A DNA stretch of 64,000 nt, taken from positions 124,001 through 188,000 of the forward strand of contig NZ_JAGINP010000009.1 in NCBI RefSeq assembly GCF_017876155.1. Reading direction: 5' to 3'. Source of the DNA: Azospirillum rugosum. GTDB taxonomy: Bacteria; Pseudomonadota; Alphaproteobacteria; Azospirillales; Azospirillaceae. Below are positions 30,758-39,860 of the stretch, piece by piece; position 1 is the first letter of the stretch; the number at the start of each line of letters is the position of its first letter. The position numbers were made by a program, and so were the translations under genes. The notes under the pieces were generated by a model, which saw only the letters and a list, made by a program, of their open reading frames with translations, was not told the origin of the DNA and ran no database searches.

Positions 30758-31449
30758 GCGGCGTCCGACTTGACGTCCGCCACCACCGGCGGGACGGTCA
30801 CCACCGGTTCCGGAGCGACCTCCGGATTGGACGCCATCAAGGCGACGGCCGCCGTCTCCGTCCGCTTCGGCACCGCCGCCTTGCGCGCCGTGGGCGCCTT
30901 CTTCGTGGTGGCCGGCTTCTTGGCCGGAGCGGCCTTCTTCGCGGCAGTGGCCTTCCCGGTTACCGTCTTCTCGACCACCGCCTTCGCGGCCGGTTCCTCC
31001 ACCGGAACGGACTCCACGGCCGGCGTTTCCGCCACCGCGGCCTTCTCCGCGCTCTTCTGGGCCGCCTTCTTCAGCGCCTTGCCCTTGGCGAAGCCGGCCT
31101 TGCGCAGGGCGGACTTCAGCTCGTCCCAGGCGGCGCGGATGTCCACCGCGAAGTCCTTGGCCTCCTCGTCGCGGTGGGTCCGGAAATACTCGGCGGCGGC
31201 GCGCATCTGGGCGGGCAGCGTCTCGGCCCCGGCGCGCACGGCCTCGTTGCGCAGCAGGTTCTGCCGGTTGGCAAGGTAGCTGGCGATTTCCGCCAGTTCC
31301 TCCGGCGTGCAGGCCTTGTTCAGCTTGTCGGTGACGGCGGGCGCCGCCTTGTCGATCTTGCCCAGCACTTCGGAGCGCCCGCGCTTCACCTCCGGGTCGT
31401 AGGTGGTGCGGATGACCTGGATGACGCGGCGCCGTTCACGGAATTGCAT
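30751..31449 (-). CDS. Hypothetical protein with histone H1-like Lys/Ala tail
   Basis: 232 residues. The N-terminal 130 residues are an ordered helical domain (RRRVIQVIRTTYDPEVKRGR, TPEELAEIASYLANRQNLL, AAEYFRTHRDEEAKDF). The remainder is a disordered tail of Lys/Ala/Pro repeats (KKAAPAKKPATTKKAPTARK), like eukaryotic H1 or bacterial H1-like DNA-binding proteins. It may bind nucleic acid; the globular part is unrecognised. The ATG at 31449 is used because the upstream extension is non-conserved-looking and lacks a Shine-Dalgarno. Confidence 0.7.
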   Translation of the reverse strand: MQFRERRRVIQVIRTTYDPEVKRGRSEVLGKIDKAAPAVTDKLNKACTPEELAEIASYLANRQNLLRNEAVRAGAETLPAQMRAAAEYFRTHRDEEAKDFAVDIRAAWDELKSALRKAGFAKGKALKKAAQKSAEKAAVAETPAVESVPVEEPAAKAVVEKTVTGKATAAKKAAPAKKPATTKKAPTARKAAVPKRTETAAVALMASNPEVAPEPVVTVPPVVADVKSDAAQ

Positions 31450-31567
31450 GATGTGGTGATCCCCCCAATCGTGGCGGCGCCAGCAAGCCCGACGCCCCAC
31501 CGTCAACCGGAATCATGCCCGTTTCCGGGCCGTCTATCAAGCCGGCCTCTGGGCCGCATACCGCGCG

Positions 31568-32416
31568 TCAGCGGAAGGCGAACTCCCAGTACAAGGCGCG
31601 GGCCCGCGCCGCGAGCGGTCCGGCCGCCAGGTTGCGGTCCTCCACCCGCGTAACCGGAACCACCTTGGCGTAATTGCCGGTGGAGAAGACCTCGTCCGCC
31701 TCCAGCACGTCGCGGGTGGACAGGGTCGCCTCCTCCACCGCGACGCCGTCGTCGCGCAGCAGCCCGATCACGCGCTGCCGCGTGATGCCGTTCAGGAAGG
31801 TGCCGTTCGGCACCGGCGTGCGCACCACCCCGTCCTTGGCGATGAACAGGTTGGCGGTGGCGAACTCGGCGACGTTGCCGATGGGGTCGGTCATGATCGC
31901 GTTGTCGAAGCCGCGCTCCCGCGCCTCCTTCAGGGCCAGCCCGGCGTTGGGGTAGAGGCAGGCGGCCTTGGCCTCCGTCGGCGCCATGGCCGGGGCCGGG
32001 CGGCAGCGCGTGGAGAGGCAGGCGGTGAAGCCGGACACGCTGGGCAGCGGCGCCTCATAGACCGACAGCACGAAACGCGTGCTCTCCGGGTCGGGCGCCA
32101 CGAAGCCCTCCTCGGCATAGAACATGGGGCGGATGTAGAGTTCCGCTTCCTTGGGAAAGCGGCGGATGCCGTCCCAGCACAGCTCCTCGATCTCGCCCGC
32201 GGTCAGCATGGGGGACAGGCCCATCGCCTGCGCCGAGCGGACGACGCGCGCGCAGTGCCGGTCCAGATCCGGGGCGACGCCCTGGAAGGCCCGTGCGCCG
32301 TCGAAGACGACCGAGGAAAGCCAGAGCGCGTGAGTCATCGGGCCGACGATCGCGGGATTGCCCGCAACCCATTCTCCGTTGATGTAGCTCAGCGCCTGAC
32401 CCGCCGTGTTTCCCAT
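31568..32416 (-). CDS. ilvE: Branched-chain amino acid aminotransferase (class IV)
   Basis: PLP-dependent transaminase interconverting Leu, Ile and Val with their 2-oxo acids. The 282 residues show SYINGEWVAG and THALWLSSVVFDGARAFQG at the N-terminus, the lysine region TEAKAACLYPNAG (PLP Schiff base), DPIGNVAEFATANLFIAKDG and the C-terminal EVFSTGNYAKVVPVTRV (GTA-type phosphate and substrate loop). The GGGAG Shine-Dalgarno six bases before the ATG at 32416 decides the start. Substrate preference within class IV (BCAT or D-amino acid) cannot be fixed from motifs alone, though BCAT is most likely. Confidence 0.9.
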   Translation of the reverse strand: MGNTAGQALSYINGEWVAGNPAIVGPMTHALWLSSVVFDGARAFQGVAPDLDRHCARVVRSAQAMGLSPMLTAGEIEELCWDGIRRFPKEAELYIRPMFYAEEGFVAPDPESTRFVLSVYEAPLPSVSGFTACLSTRCRPAPAMAPTEAKAACLYPNAGLALKEARERGFDNAIMTDPIGNVAEFATANLFIAKDGVVRTPVPNGTFLNGITRQRVIGLLRDDGVAVEEATLSTRDVLEADEVFSTGNYAKVVPVTRVEDRNLAAGPLAARARALYWEFAFR

Positions 32417-32586
32417 GATTTTCTCCCTTCCTTGATTCGGCCCTTTCGATATCGGGCCCATGGATGATCGAATCTTTCTCTCCTCCGAAAAGGATACCCC
32501 CTCATCGCCATCGGTCAACGGGCGCAGACGGGCCAGTTGAACGGTTGAGTCCCTGACCCGCCGATCACTTCAGGGAGATTTCGACC

Positions 32587-32790
32587 ATGGGCTGGACGTC
32601 ACCGACCGCAACGCCGCAGCCGCTGCGCTCCGCACCGCCGAATCCGCCGCCGGGCCAGGACGCCCCCGCGCCGGCCCCGATCACCGACAACCCGGACCTT
32701 CCGACCCCCGGCCCGCAGGACGGCGGCCTGTCCCCGATCCCCAACGACGACCTGCCGCCGTCCCGGCCGACCGACCCGGACTTCGCGTAA
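32587..32790 (+). CDS. Small proline-rich protein
   Basis: 67 residues, about one third proline, with APAPITDNPDLPTPGP-type runs. No signal peptide or helix is seen; it is likely disordered. AGGGAG seven to twelve bases before the ATG supports translation. The function is unknown. It is followed after 12 bases by a perfect 29-base inverted repeat that may serve as its terminator. Confidence 0.55.
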   Translation: MGWTSPTATPQPLRSAPPNPPPGQDAPAPAPITDNPDLPTPGPQDGGLSPIPNDDLPPSRPTDPDFA

Positions 32791-32802
32791 GCGCCGGAAA
32801 AT

Positions 32803-32868
32803 TTTCACCACAGAGACACGGAGACACAGAGAAATCACCCTCTGTGTCTCCGTGTCTCTGTGGTGAAA
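32803..32868. repeat. Perfect 29-base inverted repeat (CACAGAGACAC type)
   Basis: The arm 32803-32831 (TTTCACCACAGAGACACGG and continuing) pairs base-for-base with 32840-32868 around an eight-base loop. It lies between the proline-rich gene and the sdhB terminator. Its first nine bases match the repeat at 10.05 kb. Sequences of this CACAGAGACACAGAG style recur across unrelated bacteria. Confidence 0.92.
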
Positions 32869-32910
32869 GTTTGTTTCTGCGGCGAACATTGCAGATGGCG
32901 TGAAAACGAA

Positions 32911-32938
32911 CGAGGCGCCCCCTCTCGGGAGCGCCTCG
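32911..32938 (-). terminator. Intrinsic terminator of the sdhCDAB operon
   Basis: CGAGGCGC and GCGCCTCG form the stem around a 12-base loop, and on the minus strand the hairpin is followed by TTCGTTTTC. It lies 33 bases past the sdhB stop. Confidence 0.8.
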
Positions 32939-32970
32939 CCGTTTGTCGACACGAACCGTGAAGCGTCGGA

Positions 32971-33747
32971 TCAGCGGCGCTGGACCATCAGCTTCTTGAT
33001 CTCGGCGATGGCCTTGGCCGGGTTCAGGCCCTTCGGGCACGCCTTGGTGCAGTTCATGATCGTGTGGCAGCGGTAGAGGCGGAACGGGTCCTCGAGGTTG
33101 TCGAGGCGCTCGCCCGTCATCTCGTCGCGGCTGTCGACGATCCAGCGGTAGGCCTGCAGGAGGATCGACGGGCCGAGGTAGCGGTCGCCGTTCCACCAGT
33201 AGCTGGGGCAGGAGGTCGAGCAGCAGAAGCACAGGATGCACTCGTAGAGGCCGTCCAGCTTGGCGCGGTCCTCCGGCGACTGCAGGCGCTCGCGGCTCGG
33301 GGCCGGGGACTGCGTCTGCAGCCACGGCTTGATCGAGGCCAACTGGGCGTAGATGTGCTTCAGGTCGGGGACGAGATCCTTCACCACCGGCATGTGCGGC
33401 AGCGGGTAGATCTTGACATCGCCCTTGATGTCCTCGATGGCCTTCAGGCAGGCCAGCGTGTTCAGCCCGTCGATGTTCATCGCGCAGGACCCGCAGATGC
33501 CCTCGCGGCAGGAGCGCCGGAAGGTCAGGGTCGAGTCGATGTTGTTCTTGATGTAGATGATCGCGTCCAGGACCATCGGCCCGAACTTGTCCAGGTCGAC
33601 GATGTAGGTGTCGACCCGCGGGTTCTGCCCGTCGTCCGGCGTCCAGCGGTAGATCTTGAAGCTCTTGGCCCGCTTGGCGCCGTTGGCGGCGTTGATGGTC
33701 TTGCCGACGCCGACCTTGGAATTGGCGGGCAGGTTGAATTCGACCAT
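32971..33747 (-). CDS. sdhB: Succinate dehydrogenase iron-sulfur subunit
   Basis: Electron-transfer subunit of complex II at the cytoplasmic face of the inner membrane. The 258 residues hold the [2Fe-2S] ligands in CREGICGSC plus a downstream cysteine, the [4Fe-4S]/[3Fe-4S] ligands in [11 protein letters not shown] and [17 protein letters not shown], and the usual ending [13 protein letters not shown]. It is the last gene of sdhCDAB, starting 31 bases after sdhA. Confidence 0.97.
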   Translation of the reverse strand: MVEFNLPANSKVGVGKTINAANGAKRAKSFKIYRWTPDDGQNPRVDTYIVDLDKFGPMVLDAIIYIKNNIDSTLTFRRSCREGICGSCAMNIDGLNTLACLKAIEDIKGDVKIYPLPHMPVVKDLVPDLKHIYAQLASIKPWLQTQSPAPSRERLQSPEDRAKLDGLYECILCFCCSTSCPSYWWNGDRYLGPSILLQAYRWIVDSRDEMTGERLDNLEDPFRLYRCHTIMNCTKACPKGLNPAKAIAEIKKLMVQRR

Positions 33748-33778
33748 GGTTCGTATCCTTGCCTTGCTCGTGGCCGCC

Positions 33779-35560
33779 TTAGTAGACGCGGGCCTTGGGC
33801 GGGAACACCTGCACCTCGTCGGTCAGGGTGTACATGTGGACCGGGCGGTAGCCGATCTTCGTCTCGCCCTTGTCCGACACCCCGATGACGGTGTGCTTCA
33901 TCCAGTTCTCGTCGTCGCGGTCCGGATAGTCCTCGCGGGCGTGGGCGCCGCGGCTTTCCGGACGGTTCTTCGCCGAATGCAGCGTGGCGACGGCCTGGTA
34001 CAGCAGGTTGTCGAGTTCGATCGCCTCGACCAGGTCCGAGTTCCAGACCAGCGAGCGGTCGGAAATCGCCATGTCGCCCTTCTTGGCGAAGGTCTGGTCG
34101 ATGAGCTTCACGCCCTCCTCCAGCACCTCGCCGGTGCGGAACACCGCGCAGTTGTTCTGCATGGTGCGCTGCATTTCCAGGCGCAGTTCCGACGACTTGA
34201 TGGAGCCCTTCGCGTTGCGGATGCGGTCGAACCGCTCCAGCGCGAACTCCGTCCCGGCGGCCGAGGCCGACACCGACTTGCCCTTCTCGACGATCTCGGC
34301 GGCGCGGATGGCGGCCGAACGGCCGAACACCACGAGGTCGAGCAGCGAGTTGGAGCCCAGGCGGTTGGCGCCGTGCACCGACACGCAGGCGGCCTCGCCG
34401 ATGGCCATCAGGCCGGGCACCACGCGGTCCGGATCGTCGGCGGTCGGGTTGACCACCTCGCAGCGGAAGTTGGTGGGGATGCCGCCCATGTTGTAGTGCA
34501 CCGTCGGCAGAACCGGGATCGGCTCCTTGGTGACGTCCACGCCGGCGAAGATCTTGGCCGTCTCGGCGATGCCGGGCAGGCGCTGGTGGATGATCTCCGG
34601 CGGCAGGTGCTCCAGGTGCAGGTGGATGTGGTCCTTGTGCGCGCCGACGCCGCGGCCCTCGCGAATCTCGATGGTCATCGAGCGCGACACGACGTCGCGG
34701 GACGCGAGGTCCTTGGCCGACGGGGCATAGCGCTCCATGAAGCGCTCGCCGTTGGAGTTGGTCAGGTAGCCGCCCTCACCGCGCACGCCCTCGGTGATGA
34801 GGCAGCCGGAGCCGTAGATGCCGGTCGGGTGGAACTGCACGAACTCCATGTCCTGCAGCGGCAGGCCGGCGCGCAGCACCATGCCGCCGCCGTCGCCCGT
34901 GCAGGTGTGGGCCGAGGTGGCCGAGAAGTAGGCGCGGCCGTAGCCGCCCGTGGCCAGCACGACCAGCTGGGCGCGGAAGCGGTGGATGGTGCCGTCGTCC
35001 AGGTTCCAGGCGACCACGCCCTTGCAGACGCCGTCTTCCATGATCAGGTCGAGCGCGAAATACTCGACGAAGAACTCCGCCTCGTGCTTCAGCGACTGCT
35101 GGTACAGCGTGTGCAGGATGGCGTGGCCGGTGCGGTCGGCGGCGGCGCAGGTGCGGTAGGCCTGCTGCTTGCCGTAATGGGCGGTCATGCCGCCGAAGGC
35201 GCGCTGGTAGATCTTGCCTTCCGGCGTGCGCGAGAAGGGCACGCCGTAGTGCTCCAGCTCGATGATCGCCGGGATGGCCTCGCGGCACATGTACTCGATG
35301 GCGTCCTGGTCGCCCAGCCAGTCCGACCCCTTGACGGTGTCGTACATGTGGAAGCGCCAGTCGTCCTCGCTCATGTTGCCCAGCGCCGCCGAGATGCCGC
35401 CCTGGGCGGCCACGGTGTGCGAGCGGGTCGGGAAGACCTTGGTGATGCACGCCGTCTTCAGGCCCTTCTCGGCCATGCCGAAGGTGGCGCGCAGGCCCGC
35501 ACCGCCGGCACCGACGACGACGACGTCATAGGAATGATCGATAATATCGTAGGCGGCCAT
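33779..35560 (-). CDS. sdhA: Succinate dehydrogenase flavoprotein subunit
   Basis: Catalyses succinate to fumarate with covalently bound FAD. In 593 residues: [17 protein letters not shown] (dinucleotide fold), the FAD-linking histidine in [11 protein letters not shown], the active-site region [23 protein letters not shown], and the ending [11 protein letters not shown]. Length and motif order are standard. It lies six bases after the sdhD stop. Confidence 0.98.
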   Translation of the reverse strand: MAAYDIIDHSYDVVVVGAGGAGLRATFGMAEKGLKTACITKVFPTRSHTVAAQGGISAALGNMSEDDWRFHMYDTVKGSDWLGDQDAIEYMCREAIPAIIELEHYGVPFSRTPEGKIYQRAFGGMTAHYGKQQAYRTCAAADRTGHAILHTLYQQSLKHEAEFFVEYFALDLIMEDGVCKGVVAWNLDDGTIHRFRAQLVVLATGGYGRAYFSATSAHTCTGDGGGMVLRAGLPLQDMEFVQFHPTGIYGSGCLITEGVRGEGGYLTNSNGERFMERYAPSAKDLASRDVVSRSMTIEIREGRGVGAHKDHIHLHLEHLPPEIIHQRLPGIAETAKIFAGVDVTKEPIPVLPTVHYNMGGIPTNFRCEVVNPTADDPDRVVPGLMAIGEAACVSVHGANRLGSNSLLDLVVFGRSAAIRAAEIVEKGKSVSASAAGTEFALERFDRIRNAKGSIKSSELRLEMQRTMQNNCAVFRTGEVLEEGVKLIDQTFAKKGDMAISDRSLVWNSDLVEAIELDNLLYQAVATLHSAKNRPESRGAHAREDYPDRDDENWMKHTVIGVSDKGETKIGYRPVHMYTLTDEVQVFPPKARVY

Positions 35561-35566
35561 GGCTCG

Positions 35567-35968
35567 TCAGGCTCCGAACGAAATCTTGAGGACGGAGAAC
35601 ACGCAGGCCGCGGCCAGCGCGTAGCACACGAACTTGACGGCGAGGATGCTCAGCACCTTGGCCAGTTCGTTGTGCACATAGTCCTCGATCACGACCTGCA
35701 GGCCGCTCTGCGCGTGGTGGAAGGTGACCGCGGCGGTCAGGGCCATCATCACCGCCGAGAAGGGCGACTTCATCCAGGCGACGAAGGCGGCGTGGTCGGC
35801 GCCCAGGTGGCGGATGACGCCGAACACGAACCAGATGGTCAGCGGGACCAGCGCGATGGCGGTCACGCGCTGGTGCCACCAGTGCTCGGTGCCGTGCTTG
35901 GCGGAGCCCAGGCCGCGCGCCTCGGCCAGCGGGCTGCGCAGGGACTTCTTGGAAAGATTGGCTGCCAT
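35567..35968 (-). CDS. sdhD: Succinate dehydrogenase membrane anchor subunit D
   Basis: 133 residues with three transmembrane helices (about 35-52, 62-85 and 105-128). The heme/quinone region is HWWHQRVTAIALVPLTIWF, and FHHAQSGLQVVIEDYVHNE contains the conserved histidine and Asp-Tyr pair. The ATG at 35968 is 11 bases after the sdhC stop. A longer frame upstream belongs to sdhC in a different frame and was discarded. Confidence 0.93.
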   Translation of the reverse strand: MAANLSKKSLRSPLAEARGLGSAKHGTEHWWHQRVTAIALVPLTIWFVFGVIRHLGADHAAFVAWMKSPFSAVMMALTAAVTFHHAQSGLQVVIEDYVHNELAKVLSILAVKFVCYALAAACVFSVLKISFGA

Positions 35969-35979
35969 TGTCAGTCTCC

Positions 35980-36369
35980 TCACCACACGGCCAGGCCGAT
36001 GATCCAGGCCAGGATGGTCAGGCCCAGCGACGCGCCGGCGACGATCTTGCCGCCCAGCTCCGCTTCCTTCAGCTCGAACGAATAGCCGGCGTCCCACACC
36101 AGGTGGCGGATGCCGGAGGCCAGGTGGTAGAACAGAGCCCAGGTCCAGCCGAACATCAGCAGCAGGCCGAGGCCCGAGCCGATGAACTTCTGCGCGCGCG
36201 CGAACGACTCCGGGCCGGCCGCGGCGGCGACCAGCCACCAGGTCAGCAGCAGCGTGCCCACGGCCAGCCCCACGCCCGTGATGCGGTGCGTGATCGACAG
36301 CGCCATGGTCCATTCGAATTTATAGACTTGAAGATGCGGGGAAAGCGGCCGACCGCTGCCGTTTGCCAT
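35980..36369 (-). CDS. sdhC: Succinate dehydrogenase cytochrome b556 subunit
   Basis: 129 residues, three helices, beginning RPLSPHLQVYKFEWTMALSITHRITG, the classic quinone-site signature SPH...SIxHRxTG. FYHLASGIRHLVWD carries the heme-ligand histidine. It is the first gene of sdhCDAB. Its leader (36370-36450) contains a perfect ten-base hairpin. Confidence 0.95.
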   Translation of the reverse strand: MANGSGRPLSPHLQVYKFEWTMALSITHRITGVGLAVGTLLLTWWLVAAAAGPESFARAQKFIGSGLGLLLMFGWTWALFYHLASGIRHLVWDAGYSFELKEAELGGKIVAGASLGLTILAWIIGLAVW

Positions 36370-36394
36370 TGCGTCGTCCTCTGTTCGGCGGCCG

Positions 36395-36424
36395 GTCGCG
36401 GCAAGGAGGGCTTTTTGCCGCGAC
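36395..36424 (-). promoter_or_regulatory. Hairpin in the sdhC leader
   Basis: GTCGCGGCAA at 36395-36404 pairs perfectly with TTGCCGCGAC at 36415-36424. On the transcript the ten-base loop contains CCCTCC, complementary to a Shine-Dalgarno. It sits 26-55 bases upstream of the sdhC ATG. The rest of the 577-base gap 36370-36946 shows no further gene that I can support. Confidence 0.5.
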
Positions 36425-36946
36425 GGCGGGTGGTGCGAGACCGAAAGTTTTAGGCCCTGCTGTGATTGGCGCATTGAATTACGCTTCTCGCGCACCCGAG
36501 TCAACGGCGGGGACTTAGCCGTGATCAAAATGGCGCACCGCGGGAAGTGCCTGAAAACAAAGGCCGATTGCTTGGGCGTGGTATTACCAGCATTTCTTTC
36601 GATGCCCGCGCTTCCCTTGCGGTGACTGCAAACCCGCTCCGGCCACGCTATGCGGGGCACGGTCGCCATCCCACCCGCAACGCGGGGGTGACGCCTGCGT
36701 CCGCTGTCGCAATCCAAGATGGGCAATCGGGGCCGTACATTCAACGGCATTCCGGGCGCCGTCGCGGGCGGTGTCCCGGACATCGGCGAACAATGATTCT
36801 GAGATCAGGCAGAAAGCAGGACTTTTCAAATCCATTATCGTCGATGACCGGCGCCAGGGAATACGCCGCCACAGCAAGTCATACCGGCGCATTCTCCTTC
36901 CAATGGCGCCAAAAATCCGAAGCCAATTCAGAAAAAGGACAGTCCA

Positions 36947-37384
36947 ATGCCGGTCAACGCCGCGCTCTACACCATCACCCCCGCCAACGAATGGCGCAAG
37001 AAGGCCGAAAGCAGCGCCGAACGGGGCGACAACCTCCTCAACCACGCGGAACGCGCGCTGCTGGAGGCGAACCTGGGGAACCTGGGCGGCAAGCCCGGCC
37101 TCATCGTGCAGAACGCCTACCCCTGCACCGGGAAGGGCAACAAGACGGGCTGCCACCAGTATTTCATCGAGAAGTCCCGCGGCGGCCTGAACGTCATCCT
37201 GAAGGTGACCGGCGACCAGGGCGGCTACGGCGCCGAGCACGGCTTCACCCAGGGCAAGGCGCCGGTGCCCGCCATCATCTACTACACCGCCGGCACCAGC
37301 AAGATCGTCACCATGACCTCGGCGGACAAGACGCCGCCGGCCGTCTTCGCGACCGTCCCGAACTTCGACCACATCGCGCTCTGA
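36947..37384 (+). CDS. Unrecognised 145-residue protein
   Basis: No family recognised. It begins MPVNAALYTITPANEWRKK and contains two cysteines (YPCTGKGNKTGCHQYF), a glycine-rich middle (GDQGGYGAEHGFTQG) and a hydrophobic strand-rich end (PVPAIIYYTAGTSKIVTMTS). There is no signal peptide. AAAGGA eight to thirteen bases before the ATG supports the start. It stands alone, with 577 bases of non-coding DNA upstream and an inverted-repeat terminator downstream, and the isolated setting is typical of acquired genes. Confidence 0.65.
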   Translation: MPVNAALYTITPANEWRKKAESSAERGDNLLNHAERALLEANLGNLGGKPGLIVQNAYPCTGKGNKTGCHQYFIEKSRGGLNVILKVTGDQGGYGAEHGFTQGKAPVPAIIYYTAGTSKIVTMTSADKTPPAVFATVPNFDHIAL

Positions 37385-37432
37385 CGGCTTTGCCGGACGG
37401 GAGACGCCCGCCCTGCGGGCGGGGGGACGGGA

Positions 37433-37461
37433 GGGACCGGCCGGGCGACCGCGCCGGTCCC
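37433..37461. terminator. Hairpin between convergent genes at 37.4 kb
   Basis: GGGACCGGC at 37433-37441 pairs with GCCGGTCCC at 37453-37461. A smaller hairpin (CGCCCGC-CCT-GCGGGCG, 37405-37421) precedes it. No T-run is present. The position between two convergent stop codons supports a terminator role. Confidence 0.5.
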
Positions 37462-37463
37462 CT

Positions 37464-37727
37464 CTACTTGTCGAACCGCCGCACGTTCTCCAGCATCATC
37501 GAATACATCTGGGTGATCAGCTCGGCGGGGCGCAGGCGGCCGAAGGGGATGTTCTCCTTGGCCCACTCCACCAGCCCGTCCGGCGGCTTGATGGGGGCGA
37601 CCTGATAGCCGGCCTTCTTCAGCGCGGTCATCACGGAACGCGCCTGCTTGGTGTAGTCCTCGTTGAAGAAGGACTTGTCCGCGTCCTTGATCGCCTTGGC
37701 GATGATGTCTTCGAGCGGCGTGGTCAT
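37464..37727 (-). CDS. Conserved hypothetical protein upstream of asd
   Basis: 87 residues, mostly helical, starting MTTPLEDIIAKAIKDADKSF and containing DYTKQARSVMTALKKAGYQVAPI. No named domain. A TTG start at 37742 would add five residues. It diverges from asd with 136 bases between. It is probably cytoplasmic and conserved in relatives, judging from its clean amino-acid composition. Confidence 0.65.
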   Translation of the reverse strand: MTTPLEDIIAKAIKDADKSFFNEDYTKQARSVMTALKKAGYQVAPIKPPDGLVEWAKENIPFGRLRPAELITQMYSMMLENVRRFDK

Positions 37728-37863
37728 GAGCCGGCGGGTCAAGTCGCGGTCGTTGGAAGCTGTTCGTGCACCGTCTCACAACGCGGGCGCTGTTGCAATT
37801 CCGTCGGGAACCGCATACCTCAAGCCCTCTTTGCACCGCTTTTCATCACAGGGATCCACCGCC

Positions 37864-38883
37864 ATGGGCTACAAAGTCGCGGTCGTCGGCGCCACCGGCA
37901 ACGTCGGACGGGAAATGCTGACCACGCTCGCCGACCGGAAGTTCCCGGCCGACGAGGTGATCGCTCTGGCGTCGGAGAACTCGACCGGCAAGGAGGTCTC
38001 CTACGGCGAGGACGAGGTCCTGAAGGTCCATGACCTCGCCAAGTTCGACTTCAATGGCGTGGACATCGTCCTGTCCTCGCCGGGGGCGAAGGTGTCGGCG
38101 GTGCACAGCCCGCGCGCCGCGGCGGCCGGGGCCATCGTCATCGACAACACGTCGCACTTCCGCATGGACCCGGACGTGCCGCTGGTGGTGCCGGAGGTGA
38201 ACCCGGAGGCGATGATCGGCTATCGCAAGAAGGGCATCATCGCCAACCCCAACTGCTCGACGATCCAAATGGTGGTGGCGCTGAAGCCGCTGCACGACCG
38301 CTTCACGATCCGCCGCGTGGTGGTATCCACCTACCAGTCGGTGTCCGGGGCCGGGAAGGAGGGCATGGACGAGCTGTTCAGCCAGACCCGCGCCATCTTC
38401 GTGAACGACCCGGTGCAGAAGTCCACCTTCACCAAGCAGATCGCCTTCAACGTCATCCCGCACATCGACCAGTTCATGGACGACGGCTACACGAAGGAAG
38501 AGTGGAAGATGAACGTCGAGACCAAGAAGATTCTCGACCCCCGGATCAAGGTGACCGCCACCTGCGTGCGCGTCCCGGTCTTCATCGGCCACTCCGAGGC
38601 GATCAACATCGAGTGCGAGGAGCCGATCACCGCGGAGGAGGCCCGCCAGATCCTGCGCAAGGCGCCGGGCGTCCAGGTGATCGACCAGCGCGACAACGAG
38701 GGCTACATCACCCCCGTGGACGTCGCCGGCGACGATCCGGTCTTCATCAGCCGCATCCGCGAGGACTACACGGTGGACAACGGCCTGTCCTTCTGGTGCG
38801 TGTCCGACAACCTGCGCAAGGGCGCCGCGCTCAACGCCGTGCAGATCGCCGAACTTCTGGTGAAGGACTACCTGCCGGAGTGA
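37864..38883 (+). CDS. asd: Aspartate-semialdehyde dehydrogenase
   Basis: Reduces aspartyl phosphate to aspartate semialdehyde, the branch point to lysine/diaminopimelate, threonine and methionine. The 339 residues show VVGATGNVGREML (NADPH fold), catalytic C131 in NPNCSTIQ, QSVSGAGKEGMDEL, and the late substrate segment around KVTATCVRVPVFIGHSEAI with its histidine. The ATG at 37864 gives the family N-terminus; an upstream in-frame extension is spurious. Repeat R5 begins five bases after the stop. Confidence 0.97.
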   Translation: MGYKVAVVGATGNVGREMLTTLADRKFPADEVIALASENSTGKEVSYGEDEVLKVHDLAKFDFNGVDIVLSSPGAKVSAVHSPRAAAAGAIVIDNTSHFRMDPDVPLVVPEVNPEAMIGYRKKGIIANPNCSTIQMVVALKPLHDRFTIRRVVVSTYQSVSGAGKEGMDELFSQTRAIFVNDPVQKSTFTKQIAFNVIPHIDQFMDDGYTKEEWKMNVETKKILDPRIKVTATCVRVPVFIGHSEAINIECEEPITAEEARQILRKAPGVQVIDQRDNEGYITPVDVAGDDPVFISRIREDYTVDNGLSFWCVSDNLRKGAALNAVQIAELLVKDYLPE

Positions 38884-38887
38884 GCTT

Positions 38888-38970
38888 GTAGGTTGGGTGG
38901 AGCGCAGCGGAACCCAACAGGTCCGCGGTGCAGCGGGTGTTGGGTTGCGCTGTGCTCCACCCAACCTACG
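38888..38970. repeat. Dispersed palindromic repeat, copy R5
   Basis: Left arm GTAGGTTGGGTGGAGCG, right arm CTCCACCCAACCTACG, same family as R1. It lies between the convergent stops of asd and the beta-hydroxyacid dehydrogenase, leaving only about a dozen other bases in the gap. Confidence 0.9.
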
Positions 38971-38983
38971 GATTTCAAAAGAC

Positions 38984-39856
38984 TTACTTCACGAACAGGC
39001 GATACAGCGCGGCGTGGTCCAGGCCGCCGTCGCCCTGGTCGGCCAGCATCTCGAACAGCTCCAGGCTCAGGCCCAGGGCGGGCAGCTGGATGCCGGACTG
39101 TTCGGCCAGTTCCTCCGCCTGTTTCAGGTCCTTGATCTGTGTGACCACGCGGCCGCCGGGGGTGAAGTCGCCGGTCACCATGCGCTGGCCGTGCAGGTCG
39201 AGGATCCGCGACTCGGCGAAGCCGCCGCGGATGGCGTCGCGCACCTTGGCCGGCTCCACGCCCGCCGCCTTGGCGAGCGCCAGGGCCTCCGCCACCGCGC
39301 CGATGGACAGGGCGACGATGACCTGGTTGGCCATCTTCGCGACCTGCCCGGCCCCGCTGTCCCCCACATGGGTGATGCGCTGGCCCATGACCTGGAACAG
39401 CGGCAGGGCTTTCGCGAAAGCCTCCGCCGAGCCTCCGGCCATGATGGTCAGGCTGCCGGCCTCCGCCGCCACCGTCCCGCCGCTGACCGGGGCGTCCACC
39501 CACTCGGCCCCCTTGGCGCGGACGGCCTCGGCGAGGCGGCGGGTCGGCTCCACCGCCGTGGTGCCCATGTCGATGACGAGATGGCCGGGCCGCAGGGCCT
39601 CCATCAGGCCGGCCGCGACCGCCTCCACCGCTACGGTGTCGGACAGCATCAGCACGACGGTGTCGGCGCGGGCGGTGACCTCGGCCGGGCTGGCCGCGGG
39701 GCTCATGCCCTCCGCGGCCAGTTCCTCGACCGGGCCGGGGCTGCGGCTGTGGACGACCAGCGACGCCCCGGCCTTCGCCAGGTTGCGCGCCATCGGCCGG
39801 CCCATCAGGCCGAGCCCGATGACGCCGACCGTCCGGTCCTTCAAGTCGACGCTCAT
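38984..39856 (-). CDS. NAD(P)-dependent beta-hydroxyacid dehydrogenase (3-hydroxyisobutyrate / tartronate semialdehyde reductase family)
   Basis: 290 residues. The Rossmann motif is GLGLMGRPMARNLAKAG; the substrate-binding segment DAPVSGGTVAAEAGSL and the catalytic lysine in GAGQVAKMANQ define the family. The C-terminal helical domain ends ALYRLFVK. Members include MmsB, GarR and GlxR; the exact substrate cannot be chosen. It lies four bases downstream of the TerB-like gene on the same strand. Confidence 0.88.
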   Translation of the reverse strand: MSVDLKDRTVGVIGLGLMGRPMARNLAKAGASLVVHSRSPGPVEELAAEGMSPAASPAEVTARADTVVLMLSDTVAVEAVAAGLMEALRPGHLVIDMGTTAVEPTRRLAEAVRAKGAEWVDAPVSGGTVAAEAGSLTIMAGGSAEAFAKALPLFQVMGQRITHVGDSGAGQVAKMANQVIVALSIGAVAEALALAKAAGVEPAKVRDAIRGGFAESRILDLHGQRMVTGDFTPGGRVVTQIKDLKQAEELAEQSGIQLPALGLSLELFEMLADQGDGGLDHAALYRLFVK

Positions 39857-39860
39857 CCGG

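Noticed and set aside
32587..32790. Treating the proline-rich small gene as a leader peptide for sdh
   Set aside because: It lies on the opposite strand and downstream of sdhB, so it cannot attenuate that operon.
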